Origin: Odiellus spinosus
Lineage: Eukaryota; Arthropoda; Arachnida; Opiliones; Phalangiidae
Assembly (NCBI GenBank): GCA_963920705.1
Contig: OY987233.1
Span: 6,438,001 to 6,502,000 of the forward strand
Reading direction: 5' to 3'
Length of the DNA: 64,000 nt
A program made the position numbers and the translations under genes. The notes beneath the pieces are model-generated. The model did no database searches. It was not told the DNA's origin and saw only the letters and a program-made list of their open reading frames with translations. This document shows positions 11,832 through 23,065 of the stretch, piece after piece (position 1 is the stretch's first letter; every line of letters begins with the position of its first letter).

Positions 11832-12441
11832 TGAGACGAGATTTATTTATTAATGGGGATTTAGTTAAGATTAGTTAATATTTAAAGGTCGGTTAAATGT
11901 CTAGGGGAATTAAAGTTAAATATATAAATAAGTCTCGTCATCATTAGATAATTAATAGAAAACTTAAATAAGGTTTTTGTTAGTTAATATATAAATTTTA
12001 ATGAGGCACTAACACAGAATAATAATAATAACACTATAGTAAAATGGACCCTGGCTGGCATATAAAATATTTATAGTTCTTACTGTTCTCCGATGAAAGT
12101 TAATACGATAACGCACACAAAACACGCACACATCACTTTAAAATATTTTAGCCTAACTCGGCGACTCGGCGTGGAAGATTCCAAGTCCGACGTTAAAAAC
12201 GAAAAAGCGCGGAACCCCGAAGGGCCACGCGGTCGAAGAGACCAACCAGGGAAAATCTTGGTCAGCGACCAGCCAGGAACGGAGAGTAAGCGTAAGAGGC
12301 TTTTGCCACACGTGGCACGAGCTATTTAAGCGTGACCACGTGTGACGTCAATCGAAATATTCCGTACCAGCCAGGTGCAAAATAAAAGGGTTAGGCCCAA
12401 TAATGTAAAAGTAAGGGGAGCGTCTATAAAATACTGTTACA
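11832..12441 (-). repeat. 3' LTR of the LTR element (minus orientation)
   Basis: This 610-bp direct repeat is the partner of 14955-15564. The + strand flank ...ACGT before 11832 matches ACGT after 15564. The minus strand carries several AATAAA-like hexamers, any of which could serve as a polyadenylation signal. Confidence 0.9.
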
Positions 12442-12453
12442 ACTCTCCCCCAC
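12442..12453 (-). promoter_or_regulatory. polypurine tract of the LTR element
   Basis: The minus strand reads GTGGGGGAGAGT directly next to the 3' LTR, the expected place and composition for the plus-strand primer of reverse transcription. Confidence 0.65.
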
Positions 12454-12537
12454 TTAATCTCGAACGTCCTCGTTCGACAATATTAATATATAAAAAAACT
12501 CATTATGAGAAAAATAAACAAAAAAAACACATAAACA

Positions 12538-12870
12538 AAAACTACCACATAGGGCAGAAAATAAAAGGGGTACAAGAAAAGTCAAAATAAAATATTCAAA
12601 ATACAAAAAAGATACACAACCAAAACAAAAACTACCGCGGAGGGCAGAAAATAAAACAATTATAAAAATTGTACAAATAAAAACTACCATACGTATTGGG
12701 CAGAAAAAAAATTATGAACAAGAGCTTACAAGAAAAAAAAACTACCAAGGGGTAGAAAAAAAAATAAAATGGACAATCAAAATTACCATAATTAAGTATG
12801 GGTAGAAAAATATACATATAAAAAGCTTAAAAAAAAAACTACCTCGATCACGAAAGGCAGAAAAATTCCA
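12538..12870 (-). repeat. six hairpins with shared stem inside the LTR element
   Basis: Six blocks (about 12541, 12631, 12684, 12741, 12783 and 12840) share the + strand form CTACC-n-GGCAG or GGTAG inside A-runs, with unrelated loops of 4-12 bases. Read on the minus strand, most stems are CUGCC/GGUAG, which pair fully with one G-U wobble; the plus strand would have an A-C mismatch. The fourth block is Watson-Crick throughout. The fifth has a mismatch at the stem base. This favours a role in minus-strand RNA, the sense strand of the element. Confidence 0.6.
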
Positions 12871-14933
12871 TTTAAAAAAAAACTTATCATAAACACAAAA
12901 AAAAATTACAAAACAATATAAAAATAATAGGGCCTACCATAAAAATACAATTATACAAAAATTTAAATAGAACGACAGGTATACACACTGTAACGTTACT
13001 GACGGTTCATTTCATGAGTTTACCTAATACTCAAAGGTTAAAAATTCAGAGTTTACCTAATACTCAAAGGTTAAAAATTCAGAGTTGACCTAATACTCAA
13101 AGGTTAAAATTCAGAGTTCCCTACTCAAAAATCATGGGTTCCCTACCCAAAAACAATGCCATGGAATAAAACCACATCTATAATGGCAGATTCAAATATG
13201 ATCCTTACGACTTAAGCCAACATTAAAAAGGTGGTCACACAGACTAATGGGCTAATTAAGCACTACAAATAAGGAAAATACGAATAATTAAAACTCACTA
13301 CTTGCCACATAAACAAGAGGAAAACAAAATTAAAGGGTGGAATTGGTGTTCTCGTTGAGACTAAAGAAAGGCAATACCAACCCTCATTTAAAAAAACTTA
13401 AAAAGTCATTATAACTCCAAATCTACGATAAATTAATCTATGCCTGCCTCGTGTGCGATGGGCCTTTTCGGATGTATACACGATCCTAAGGTAAAAGCTA
13501 AGGTCAGAACATTGAGATGAGTGAATTCGCAGGACTAAATGACACTATTGACATACGAAAATTACGAAGGAATAAAATCCTGACACAAATTAAGAAAAAA
13601 AAAAAAAAATCTAATTTACACTAAATATAAAGGACCTACACTGGAAAATAACAAAAGACATAATTAAAAAAAAAAAAATCTATATACAAAACTTATCAAA
13701 AACAAATTCGCAGAACGGGTTAAAATATTCTGTCACTAAGGACCTAAACTACTAGGAAATTAAATCCTAATTACCTAATCAAAAAAAAATAAGCTAACGG
13801 CATAATACCTTAAAAAAAAATCGAAGTACAAAACCTACACAGGGGTAAACTAAAGGCACACTACCTTCAAAAAAAAATTCTAAATACTATCCAAAGGAAA
13901 AATAAATAACATACAATAGTGGTCAGGGGCTAAATTAGGAATTGCAAATTAAAAAAAAAAAAATGGGGTAATAAAAATTTAAATTTAACAAACTGGCATA
14001 CTATGAAAAGTATAAACGGGGGGGGGGGGTAAAAATCTAAGAAATAAAACTAGGGTTAAGCACACGTGGGGAAATTTCTAGAGAGGTGTTTCCAAGAAAA
14101 TGTTTCCGAACTACCAGCGTCCGAAAACACCTGCAAGGCCCAGCGGGGAAAATGCGTCCATTTTTAGCGCTAAGAACCAAAACTTGAGAAAAATATTTTT
14201 CCACGAGGAGCTAACAATAGCCATGAAAACTAGTTTTACAGGGGGGAATTTTGGAAAAAAAAAAATTCAAATTGGATGGAAAATTCATAAAATTCGAAGG
14301 GGGACTAGAAATTTTAATTGAGCAGTGCTAAATATATAAAATATTCTAATGAGCTACTCCGCACAAACAAAAACTAGAAACTTAATAAAGGGGCCCTAAA
14401 CTTAACGATTAACGTAGAATTTTTTATTCTAATATTGCGATACTAGACATAAAATGGTCATTCAAAATAACCACATTAAGAGTCCTAGGAGCACACCAAA
14501 AACCCAACGAGAACAAAAATTAAAGGTGATTTTTAAACGGGAAGCATGACCAACTAATTAAAATTAAATTTAAGCGCCTAACTTAAAACAAAAAAAAACG
14601 GAAATCTAAGTTTCCAAAATAAAATACGATAACAATTAAAAATCCATAACCTAAAATTACGTTAAAGGTCATTCAAAATTCCAAATGATTAAATTATAAT
14701 TTGGCAAATATCAATTAAAACTGGTATGAAAATATACACAACTATAGAAAAAAAATTACGATAAAACATACAAAAATAAAGCTAACCTGAAATTTTACAA
14801 AATTCTAATCGATTCTAATGCCACAGAAAAATCTTAAAAGTTCAATAATGTTCAATAATATGGCAATAGATAAAATAAACTAATTAAAATAAAGGACAAA
14901 TATAATATACCCGGTTAACTATATAGAATTCGA
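12871..14933 (-). other. non-coding interior of the LTR element
   Basis: The rest of the interior is A-rich on the + strand, with many A-runs of 8-14, a G10 run near 14020-14029 and no open frame I would call a gene. The 73-residue frame at 14100-14321 looks like chance. Confidence 0.7.
13013..13115. repeat. 33-bp repeat, three units, in LTR element interior
   Basis: GAGTTTACCTAATACTCAAA followed by GGTTAAAAATTC occurs three times with small changes, then decays into shorter ACTCAAAAA and ACCCAAAAA pieces up to about 13150. Confidence 0.8.
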
Positions 14934-14951
14934 TCACGGAACGGACCCCCA
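14934..14951 (-). promoter_or_regulatory. primer binding site of the LTR element
   Basis: On the minus strand TGGGGGTCCGTTCCGTGA lies three bases inside the 5' LTR. The + strand reads like a tRNA 3' end: T-loop TTCGATC, a 5-base stem, a 7-base acceptor strand, discriminator C, then CCA. The TGGGGG start recalls tRNA-Pro sites, but the following bases differ, so the tRNA is not assigned. Confidence 0.65.
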
Positions 14952-14954
14952 AAA

Positions 14955-15564
14955 TGAGACGAGATTTATTTATTAATGGGGATTTAGTTAAGATTAGTTA
15001 ATATTTAAAGGTCGGTTAAATGTCTAGGGGAATTAAAGTTAAATATATAAATAAGTCTCGTCATCATTAGATAATTAATAGAAAACTTAAATAAGGTTTT
15101 TGTTAGTTAATATATAAATTTTAATGAGGCACTAACACAGAATAATAATAATAACACTATAGTAAAATGGACCCTGGCTGGCATATAAAATATTTATAGT
15201 TCTTACTGTTCTCCGATGAAAGTTAATACGATAACGCACACAAAACACGCACACATCACTTTAAAATATTTTAGCCTAACTCGGCGACTCGGCGTGGAAG
15301 ATTCCAAGTCCGACGTTAAAAACGAAAAAGCGCGGAACCCCGAAGGGCCACGCGGTCGAAGAGACCAACCAGGGAAAATCTTGGTCAGCGACCAGCCAGG
15401 AACGGAGAGTAAGCGTAAGAGGCTTTTGCCACACGTGGCACGAGCTATTTAAGCGTGACCACGTGTGACGTCAATCGAAATATTCCGTACCAGCCAGGTG
15501 CAAAATAAAAGGGTTAGGCCCAATAATGTAAAAGTAAGGGGAGCGTCTATAAAATACTGTTACA
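14955..15564 (-). repeat. 5' LTR of the LTR element (minus orientation)
   Basis: This 610-bp repeat is identical by eye to 11832-12441. On the minus strand it starts TGTAACAGTATTTTATAG and ends CTCGTCTCA. It holds a GC-richer central block (around 15295-15480) with CACGTG-type motifs, a plausible place for a promoter. The short ORFs in it recur in the other LTR only because the repeats are identical. Confidence 0.9.
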
Positions 15565-15801
15565 ACGTTGATAATGGAGAGATGAAAACCACCGGAATAT
15601 TTAGAGTTTTTCATTTCTTTTGCTCCGTTCCCGTTCTTCATGCAAATTAAAGTTTGCTTAGTTCTTTTTCTCCTGAGAATTTTTTTTCATTCTAAATGTG
15701 CCGAGGCGCGTGAAAACCGCCGAGTTCGAATTACAGGAAAAAATAAAATAAAAACCAGAACAGATTATGCAGCAGAGGATAGAAAACATCACGGATAAGA
15801 T

Positions 15802-16112
15802 CAAAAGTCTATCACTTTATTACATAAAAGTAAACAACGCCACGTAGCTTAATAATATCAGCAAAGGACCTTGTAAATGTACCGGCAGGTTCTGATTCAA
15901 GACACTCTAGCGGTCGTAGTTGCGGTAAATAATGAACGGAGAAAGCGCCACTCTTTGGAGAAATTCCGGAGTTGGGTGTGAAGACAATATAGACAGCGCG
16001 GCCCGCCTAAATTTCGTCCCTCTCTCATGACTCAAAATATCGAGGAAGAGTCCAAACCACTCGAGCAAGACAGGGGTGATGCCTTTTTTGGCTACTTTTA
16101 AGTGATGGGCTA
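15802..16112 (+). mobile_element. Fam4 MITE, right end lost
   Basis: The left end CAAAAGTCTATCACTTTATT and the whole GC-rich core are present. The copy stops after TTTAAGTGATGGGCTA, without the right inverted end. Confidence 0.75.
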
Positions 16113-16139
16113 AAAGCTAAGTGCTGCCTTTAGTTTGTT

Positions 16140-16500
16140 CAAAGAGAACCAACCAATAGAAACTTTTCCTTATTAAGTTGTAGCCAGTCTTAAACTTTCC
16201 TTAGAAATGTGTAGCCAATAGAAAACATTCCTTTAGAAGAAGTAGCCAATAGAAAAAATTCCTTTAGAAGAAGTAACCAATAAAAAACATTCCTTAAGGA
16301 GGATATCGAGTATCCAATAAACAAACGTTCCTTAGGGAGGGGGTATAGCCAATAGAAAAGGTTATTCAATAAAAACGGTCCTTAGGAAGGGATAACCAAC
16401 AAAACTTTCCTTAGCAAGGGGTAGACAATAGAAAACGTTCTGTAGATTGGAGTACCCAATAGAAAACATTCTTGAGAAAGGTATAGCCAATTAAAAGCAA
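16140..16500. repeat. about 30-bp decayed minisatellite
   Basis: Words of the form AGCCAATAGAAAAC and ATTCCTTAGAAGAAGT recur about ten times with much variation. Confidence 0.75.
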
Positions 16501-16918
16501 CAAAACTTTGAGAAAAAAGATAAATGAATAATTTTGTAATGCGTTGATATTCCAATTTCGACGTAGTTTTGTGGTCTCATATTGTAAACTTTCATTGAGC
16601 TGAATCTTTTGTTATATTGTCAAAAATGAGTATGTTCCTTTATAATCGCTTTAGTACATACAATAGTTGATGGGATTGACAACCTTTGACGTGGACTAAT
16701 TTCGAGAAGGTTCCCAAGTGGCCAGGCATTTAGTTTGAGCATTATAAGTACCCTATCGGTACGAGCGTATTTCTAAATTAGCCACAAGCGTAATTTCGGG
16801 TTATTATCATATAGTTGCTACTTAACTAGCCGCTATGCTGGCTTTATAGCAATTGCCTAAGATCGATAATACAGTGCTGAAAACTTAACAATTAGATTGG
16901 GAATCAAATTGGCTGCTG
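16501..16918. other. nothing recognised
   Basis: Spacer before the palindrome; no gene seen. Confidence 0.45.
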
Positions 16919-17114
<196 letters not shown>

Positions 17115-17260
17115 TAAGGTGATCAGAGACTAGCTACCCCTAGCTGACAATTATCGCGAATATTTTGATACGACGTTAAGCCTTGGCTATGATTGAATGA
17201 GGTTAAAATACTTCTCAGCTCGGCGGTGAACGAGATAATTCCAACAGATCGATTTTCAAA

Positions 17261-17705
17261 TAGAGCTCGGAATCGGATAATGAATAACTTATGATATCAA
17301 TTGATAGCTCGGCTTTTTGGAGATATTTTAATCTCGGATAAATTGTTTGTTTAATATAAAACCACAAATTATATAAACAGACGCGTATCAAATGGAATTA
17401 TACGGAGATAAAATTTTAAGCTTGATTAAAAAACAAATTACGCGTTTATTCTAACGGATAACGCAAAGATAAAAATAACACGTTTCTCGAAATCCGTGTA
17501 GAATGAAATATAATCATTATATTTTAATCTAAATTGAAAGGAACAGCGACTAAATTACTACATTCTAGAGCTTCGAGATCTCAATTTGGATTAAAATCCG
17601 CGAAGAAACTCGAAAGGTTTCAAATGTTTCTTATCGGCGAATGAATAACTCGTATAACGTATCAATTTCCAATAACAATTGAGTACGAATAAAAAATGGA
17701 TATTT
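17261..17705. mobile_element. Fam3 MITE, second subfamily, one end lost
   Basis: It starts TAGAGCTCGGAATCGGATAA and follows the 10-kb copy in inverted orientation through ACAGACGCGTATCAAATGGA to GAGTACGAATAAAAAATGG. Confidence 0.7.
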
Positions 17706-17737
17706 TAACGCTAATTACACTCATGGATTGATGAAAC

Positions 17738-18153
17738 CTAAAGGGAAACTTGTAGCTGAAAATGGAGCAGCTTTGGAATTTATTTTCGGAATCACCATGC
17801 CAAAAAACAGATTTGATATTTTTTTCAGAATATTTAGACACGTTTTTGGTTTTTAAATTAATTTCTGAAGTTTGGTAAAATTTCTAGTAGATGTAAATTT
17901 GGGCTTCAGCCATCTACAGCGGTTGTAATGTATTAACATTAAAAGAATAGGCTGGAGTTTGATATTCAATGTTAGGACATTAAAAGCACTGTTGAAGGCA
18001 GAAATAATATGATTGGTCCGAATTTATATTTACTTTTATTCAAATTTTACCAAACTTTAGAAATTAATTTAAACACCAAAAACGTTTTTTTCACGTTGAT
18101 TCCGAAAATAAATTCAAAAGCTGTACCTTTTTTAGCTTCAAGTTTCTCTTTAA
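17738..18153. mobile_element. Fam2 T2-type MITE, full length
   Basis: Ends AAAGGGAAACTTGTAGCT and AGCTTCAAGTTTCTCTTTAA invert each other. The arms carry CAGCTTTGGAATTTATTTTC and the TATGATTGGTCCGAATTTAT side words. It shares TTAA and AAAGGGA ends with Fam1, but the interior is unrelated. Confidence 0.8.
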
Positions 18154-18528
18154 ATCATTGGATTTCCTCTAAAAGTGGAGAACTGGATTTTAAAATTTTT
18201 GTGCAAACACTTGCTATTATAATTTTTTTAGAAAACAAATGGTGAGAACGGGACTTTCTCTTTCGCTTGAAATTGGAAAAGAGAAAATGTTCTGAAGGAG
18301 TATATTTATGTTCAAGCTTCCTCGTACAGAGTTAGAAAACTAGTAGCGCTGTGGGTTTCAGATTATATTTACTTTTACACAATTACATTTAAGGATCGTA
18401 TGTGATCCCTAGAGACTGCTGGATATCGCCTATAGCAGGGACTAATAAATGAAAGCTAAGAACGTATAATGATGTATCATTTTATGTTTCTATGAATTTC
18501 TATTTTACTTTTTGTTTACAACTGGTTT
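18154..18528. other. nothing recognised
   Basis: Spacer between two T2-type MITEs. Confidence 0.45.
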
Positions 18529-19129
18529 TTAAAGTCAGAATGCAACCTCAAGTCATTTTAAATCGATTCCTTATGGTTTAAATAAACCTAATCCACCAAA
18601 CAAATATTAAATTAGAAATAAATTTAAAACTTACCCTGAAAATAGGCTTAGCTTGATTCAAGGAATTCCTGAATTTCTTCGCATTGATGAGTCAGCGACC
18701 GATCGAATTTTATTGGAAATCTCATGGAGATCTATCCTTGACGAAAGGCCTTTGCTCATTGGTTTATGACCCTTCAATGGGAAGAAATTCAGGATCTCCA
18801 TGAATTCAGCTAAGCCTATTTTGATGGTACCCTGAAAGTAGGCTTAGCTTGATTCCTGGAGATCCTCAATTTCTTCGCATTGATGAGTCAGCGACCAATC
18901 AAATTTTATTGGAAATCTCATGGATATTCTATCCTTAACGACACTCCTTTGCTCATTAGTCGATGACCCTTCAATGCTTAGAATTTCGTGATCTCCATGA
19001 ATTCAGCTAATCCTATTTTTCGGGTAAGTTTTAAATTGTTTGTAATTTTTTATTTTACTGTTGGATCAGGCCTATTTAAACGATAAGGAATCGATAAAAA
19101 ATTGTTGTTAGGTTGAATTCTCCCTTTAA
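18529..19129. mobile_element. Fam1 MITE with duplicated core
   Basis: TTAAAGTCAGAATGCAACCT to TTGAATTCTCCCTTTAA spans 601 bp, about 190 longer than usual. The palindromic core occurs twice in a row (about 18640-18830 and 18840-19022), joined through TTTTGATGGTACCCTGAAAG. Confidence 0.85.
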
Positions 19130-19312
19130 GAGAGTAAATTAAAACGGTTGGTGGATAAAAACCTGACATATACATCTTATGACCACTACAGCCCAATTTT
19201 TTTTTCTTCCTACATTCTCGAGTTTTAATAATTAGTTCTTGCGCAAAAGATATAAATTTGAAGCTAGTGCACGACTGAAACTTTTCTCTCTTTTTTGTTT
19301 TTCTTTGTTCAG

Positions 19313-19450
19313 ACTTCTAATATTACGTTGGAAGCGAGACTTGTGGAGGGATATATACAGGACTACTGGAACTCAAGGAGCTACTGAAGGATGGGCTTCG
19401 AGGCGAACTAATTTAATTTGCTGTCTTTTAACTCTCAACAGTACGATTGA
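19313..19450 (+). other. candidate orphan exon
   Basis: A long pyrimidine tract ending TTTTTCTTTGTTCAG (19312) and a perfect donor (TTGA|GTAAGTAG, GT at 19451) bound 138 bases. One of the three frames is open throughout (reading LLILRWKRDLWRDIYR and on to NSTI), with both edges in phase 2. The peptide is not one I recognise. No partner exon was found nearby, so it may be part of a gene reaching outside the window or of a noncoding RNA. Confidence 0.35.
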
Positions 19451-20333
19451 GTAAGTAGTACACATTTTAATATAAACTCAATTAACTTCACGCGCCAACT
19501 ACTTATTTGTTTTTAAGTATATTTTTAATATTTACCCCATATTGTGGCTTGTTCTTTAACAAGTATTGGGAGGGGAACCAAGAAACTCTGATACAATTTA
19601 ATTTTTAATGATTGCTTCTACTGCCGTTGTTAAAATACGGCTTTGTGGTGAACATACTTATTCGAGAGAATTAGGGATTGAATATTATATTTAAATCAAA
19701 AATTTACAGTAATAATACGTCATAACTATGGTCGCGTGGTTATTGTAGATCCTATGCAATTGATCCTCGTGCGTTGATCTGATTGCTATCTCTTTAATTT
19801 TAATTAATTAATCGCTAATGAAGTATTGATTTAAAGTATATTTCATGATTTGGGCGTTTTTATTTAATGAACATAATTATTATATGGTACTTTGGGTTTG
19901 TACAATACATACGAATTATGTACTTCTGTTAACACTAGAGATTCAAGTTTTCTTTAATCGCCTGGTACTAAATGCTAATGTAATACTCACCTGATGGCCA
20001 AGCGAAACTTTTTCGCTTTAAAGTATCGTTTTCATTTTGAGCCGTGATTTTGGAAGTCATCAAGACCTTAGAAAAAAAAACATTAATTTAAATCACCACT
20101 CGAAAGATTAGCTTCTTAATACCGAGCCATTTTCATCTTTGAGGATTAAGAAATATACATTAAGCTAAATTGTAGGGAGAATTGAAAACGAAAATTAAAA
20201 ACATATGAACTTGAATTTATTCTCAAGTATAAGTATACAGGAATACATCAAGGTTTTAAATAGGTAATTTATCCTGGTAATTTACGCGCTAAATTACCAT
20301 GGTAATGGTAATTCAGTTCGCCAATTTTCCACT
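19451..20333. other. no gene recognised; small Fam6 piece and short palindrome
   Basis: About 19706-19740 matches the Fam6 core (AATACGTCATAACTATGGTC). 20276-20298 is a 23-base near-palindrome, GGTAATTTACG...TAAATTACC. Otherwise nothing was seen. Confidence 0.5.
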
Positions 20334-20726
20334 AAGATTTTGCAGACGCGTCTCTCCTGTTACCGTGGCAACCCGACGTGGTAACATCTCCTAAATCGGG
20401 TTGCCACGGCAAGGAGGATCAGAGAAGGAGAGGAAATGTGGGGACGGCGCGGTTCCTACTGCGTCGGCCTAAACTCCCACTCTGGGAGAACGGGGGTAGA
20501 GACGTTTCGTGGTAAAATGTTGTCGCGTGGGTAAAACGAATCCTTTATGAGACGCGCTAGCTAGCGACCACGTGACAACAGTTTACCTCGAGAATTTCCT
20601 ATCCCCCCTTTCCACCCGAGTGGGAGGTTGGCTCTTCTCTCTCTAACTCAACGCAGCCCCACATTTCCTCTCCTTCTCTGATCCTCCTTGGCCACGGTAA
20701 CGGGAGAGACGCGTCCGCAGAATCGC
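20334..20726. mobile_element. GC-rich foldback element
   Basis: Inverted arms of about 100 bases begin AGATTTTGCAGACGCG and end CGCGTCCGCAGAATC. The inner arm parts AGGAGGATCAGAGAAGGAG and their complement match closely. The left arm carries about 35 extra bases that themselves form a small hairpin (CAACCCGA...TCGGGTTG). The element is much GC-richer than its surroundings. No family assigned. Confidence 0.75.
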
Positions 20727-21360
20727 TGAATCATCCCGCCACCTATCGAGAAAAAATGACAATCTTATACAAGCTTATGTCCCCTCCTGCCTCAGGAGCG
20801 TGCACTGGCTTTGATAAAATATTGGAGGCCTTGATTGTACCCCAGATCAAATCAAAGTATAGGGATAATTTTTATTTGGTCTAAAAAAAATCATACGAAA
20901 AAATCATGAAGCTTTGAGCGTGCTGTCAACTCGAGTTGTAATTGATTGTATATATAGATCTTTAGTGCTTTGAGACGGCTATGCTCTCCTCCAGGGAAAT
21001 ATACGTCAAAAAACTATAATATAGAATGGACTCAGTTGCTAAGCCTTGGCGATGCTCGTACTGTTAAACTTTTCTTTGTGAAAGCTATACTTCCGGTTTT
21101 GAAGTACAGACCTATGATAACTTTTTCCATTGCCAGGGGAAACAGAGTAGATCCGTGGATTAATAACAACATTCCTAAACGATGTGGGATCTAGGGACTC
21201 CCGAAGTTTTTGCTTCATATGTTTGATTGCTCTTTTTCGTCCAGTTGAAAACGCGTTAATTACCACGCAACCAACAAATTAGTAGATTGGAATTGATGTC
21301 AATTTGTTTTTAAAGGAGTTTTCGTTTTAAATCCCCGAAGATTTCTCGTGATAATTAACT
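20727..21360. other. nothing recognised
   Basis: Overlapping short frames on both strands near 20970-21266 have no recognisable domain. Confidence 0.4.
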
Positions 21361-22120
21361 GATTTCGCCACTCGATAGAAATCGAGCAAAAGTCCAAAAA
21401 ATTAGCCCCAGATTAAAATTCAAATGGTTGTAACTTTTCTCCGCGACCTTCTAGGCATAACCCGATTATACCATTAGTAATTAGACATTCCGTACATTAT
21501 TTTAAGATCATAAAATTCTGTTTCGTCACTCGAAAAAAGGTGCTTCTACACTCGATAAAAATCGAGCAAAATCCCAAAAAATGAGCCCTAGATGCAAATG
21601 GCCGTAACGTTTCTCCGCGACCTTCTAGGCATAAACCAATTGCACCAATAGAAAGTAGACATTCCGTATATTATTTCAAGATCACAAAATTCTGTTTCGC
21701 CACTCAAAAAAGGTGTTTCGCCACTCGATACTAATCGAGCAAATGTCCAAAAAATGAGCCTTAGATTAAAATTCAAATGTCCATAACTTTTCTCCGCGAC
21801 CTTCTAGGCATAAACCAATTGCACCAATAGAAAGTAGACAGTCCATATATTATTTTAAGATCATAAAATATTATTTCGCCAGTCGAAAAATGTGTTTTGC
21901 CACTTGATACTAATCGAGCAAATGTCCAAAAATGAGCCCTCGATTGAAATGCAAATGGCCTTAACTTTTCTCCGCGACCTCCTAGGCATCAAGCGATTGC
22001 ACCATTAGAAAGTAGACATTCCGTATATTATTTTAAGATCACAAAATTTTGTTTCGCCACTCGAAAAATATGTTTCGCTACTCGATAGAAATCGAGCAAA
22101 ATTCCAAAAATGAGCCCTAT
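21361..22120. repeat. about 178-bp satellite, 4.2 units
   Basis: Units start at about 21372, 21552, 21725, 21904 and 22082 (spacing 173-180). Each holds a small hairpin of form CTCGATANNAATCGAG, then TTTTCTCCGCGACCTTCTAG and GTAGACATTCCGTATATTAT. Units differ by a modest number of substitutions. Confidence 0.9.
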
Positions 22121-22741
22121 ATCTGTCGATTACAGATATGCCTATATGTAAGTTATATTTAGTGAACTTGGTTAAATCTACTGATATACAGATGGATACT
22201 TCAACGAAAAACTATCATGCATTCTTTAAAAATATATCTAATCAACCAATTAAGGTTGAAATTGAGCATATAATTAATATTTGCATATTAATTAGTATTA
22301 ACCTTGACATAATTAATATCTGTTCAATTATTAAATCGACACTCGTCTATATAACGAACTTGTATCTCATGTTTATGCATCTTATATACGTCTTAAACTA
22401 CACTTTGTTCGCCATATGAGAGTTAATACGTATTACAGGCTTCATGGGAATGATTGATTTACATTAGCTCATACTACAGCTCCTTCCACTGATTGAACCT
22501 CGCTAATTAACTAGGATAGGTAGAATTGGACGCCTATAGCCTGCCTTAGGATACAATCGTGATAAAACTGTTAAACCTCATCATCGGAGTAAATGTAAAT
22601 GTCGCGTAAGAAGTTAAAAGTAACACTGTCACGGATTTCTCATTGAATTTGAGTAACATTTTTGGATTGGTAGAAAGTGATTCCATGTTTAAAAAAATGA
22701 CAAATTTAATGTAAACTCGAAGCGCGAGAATTTGAATTTTA
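22121..22741. other. nothing recognised
   Basis: AT-rich; the 93-residue frame at 22138-22419 is low complexity (Ile/Asn rich) with no known domain. Confidence 0.4.
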
Positions 22742-23065
22742 TTTATTTATTTAGGCTTAGCGTTGATTTAGGCTTAGCGTTGATTTAGGCTTAGCGTTGA
22801 TTTAAGCTAAGCGTTGATTTAGGCTTAGCGTTGATTTAGGCTTAGCGTTGATTTAGGCTTAGCGTTGATTTAGGCTTAGCGTTGATTTAGGTTTAATGTT
22901 GATTAAGACTTAATGTTGATTTAGGCCTAACGTTGGTTAAGGCTTATAACGTTATTTTAGGCTTTAGCCTTGATTTAGACTTAGCGTTGGTTTAGACTTA
23001 GTGTTGATTTTGGCTTTAGCGTTGATTTAAGCTTAGCGATGATTTAGGCTTAGCATTTTAAACGA
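22742..23065. repeat. 17-bp minisatellite
   Basis: TTTAGGCTTAGCGTTGA repeats about 18 times, regular at first and decaying after 22900. Its word TAGGCTTAGC also forms the Fam1 core edge and recurs at 23281 and 43855. Confidence 0.9.

Larger units (their letters stand above)
11832..15564 (-). mobile_element. young non-autonomous LTR retrotransposon (LARD-like)
   Basis: Two 610-bp direct repeats that look identical by eye (11832-12441 and 14955-15564) begin TG and end CA on the + strand and are flanked by the 4-bp duplication ACGT. A tRNA-like primer site and a purine tract place the element on the minus strand. The 2.5-kb interior has no open frame resembling gag, protease, reverse transcriptase or integrase. 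It is a structurally whole but non-coding element that would depend on proteins from elsewhere. LTR identity implies a very recent insertion. Gypsy/Ty3-like elements often make 4-bp duplications, but without coding sequence the superfamily is undecided. Confidence 0.9.

Noticed and set aside
12093-12329. 78-residue frame present twice in identical form (also 15216-15452)
   Set aside because: Conserved only because the two LTRs are identical; no known domain.
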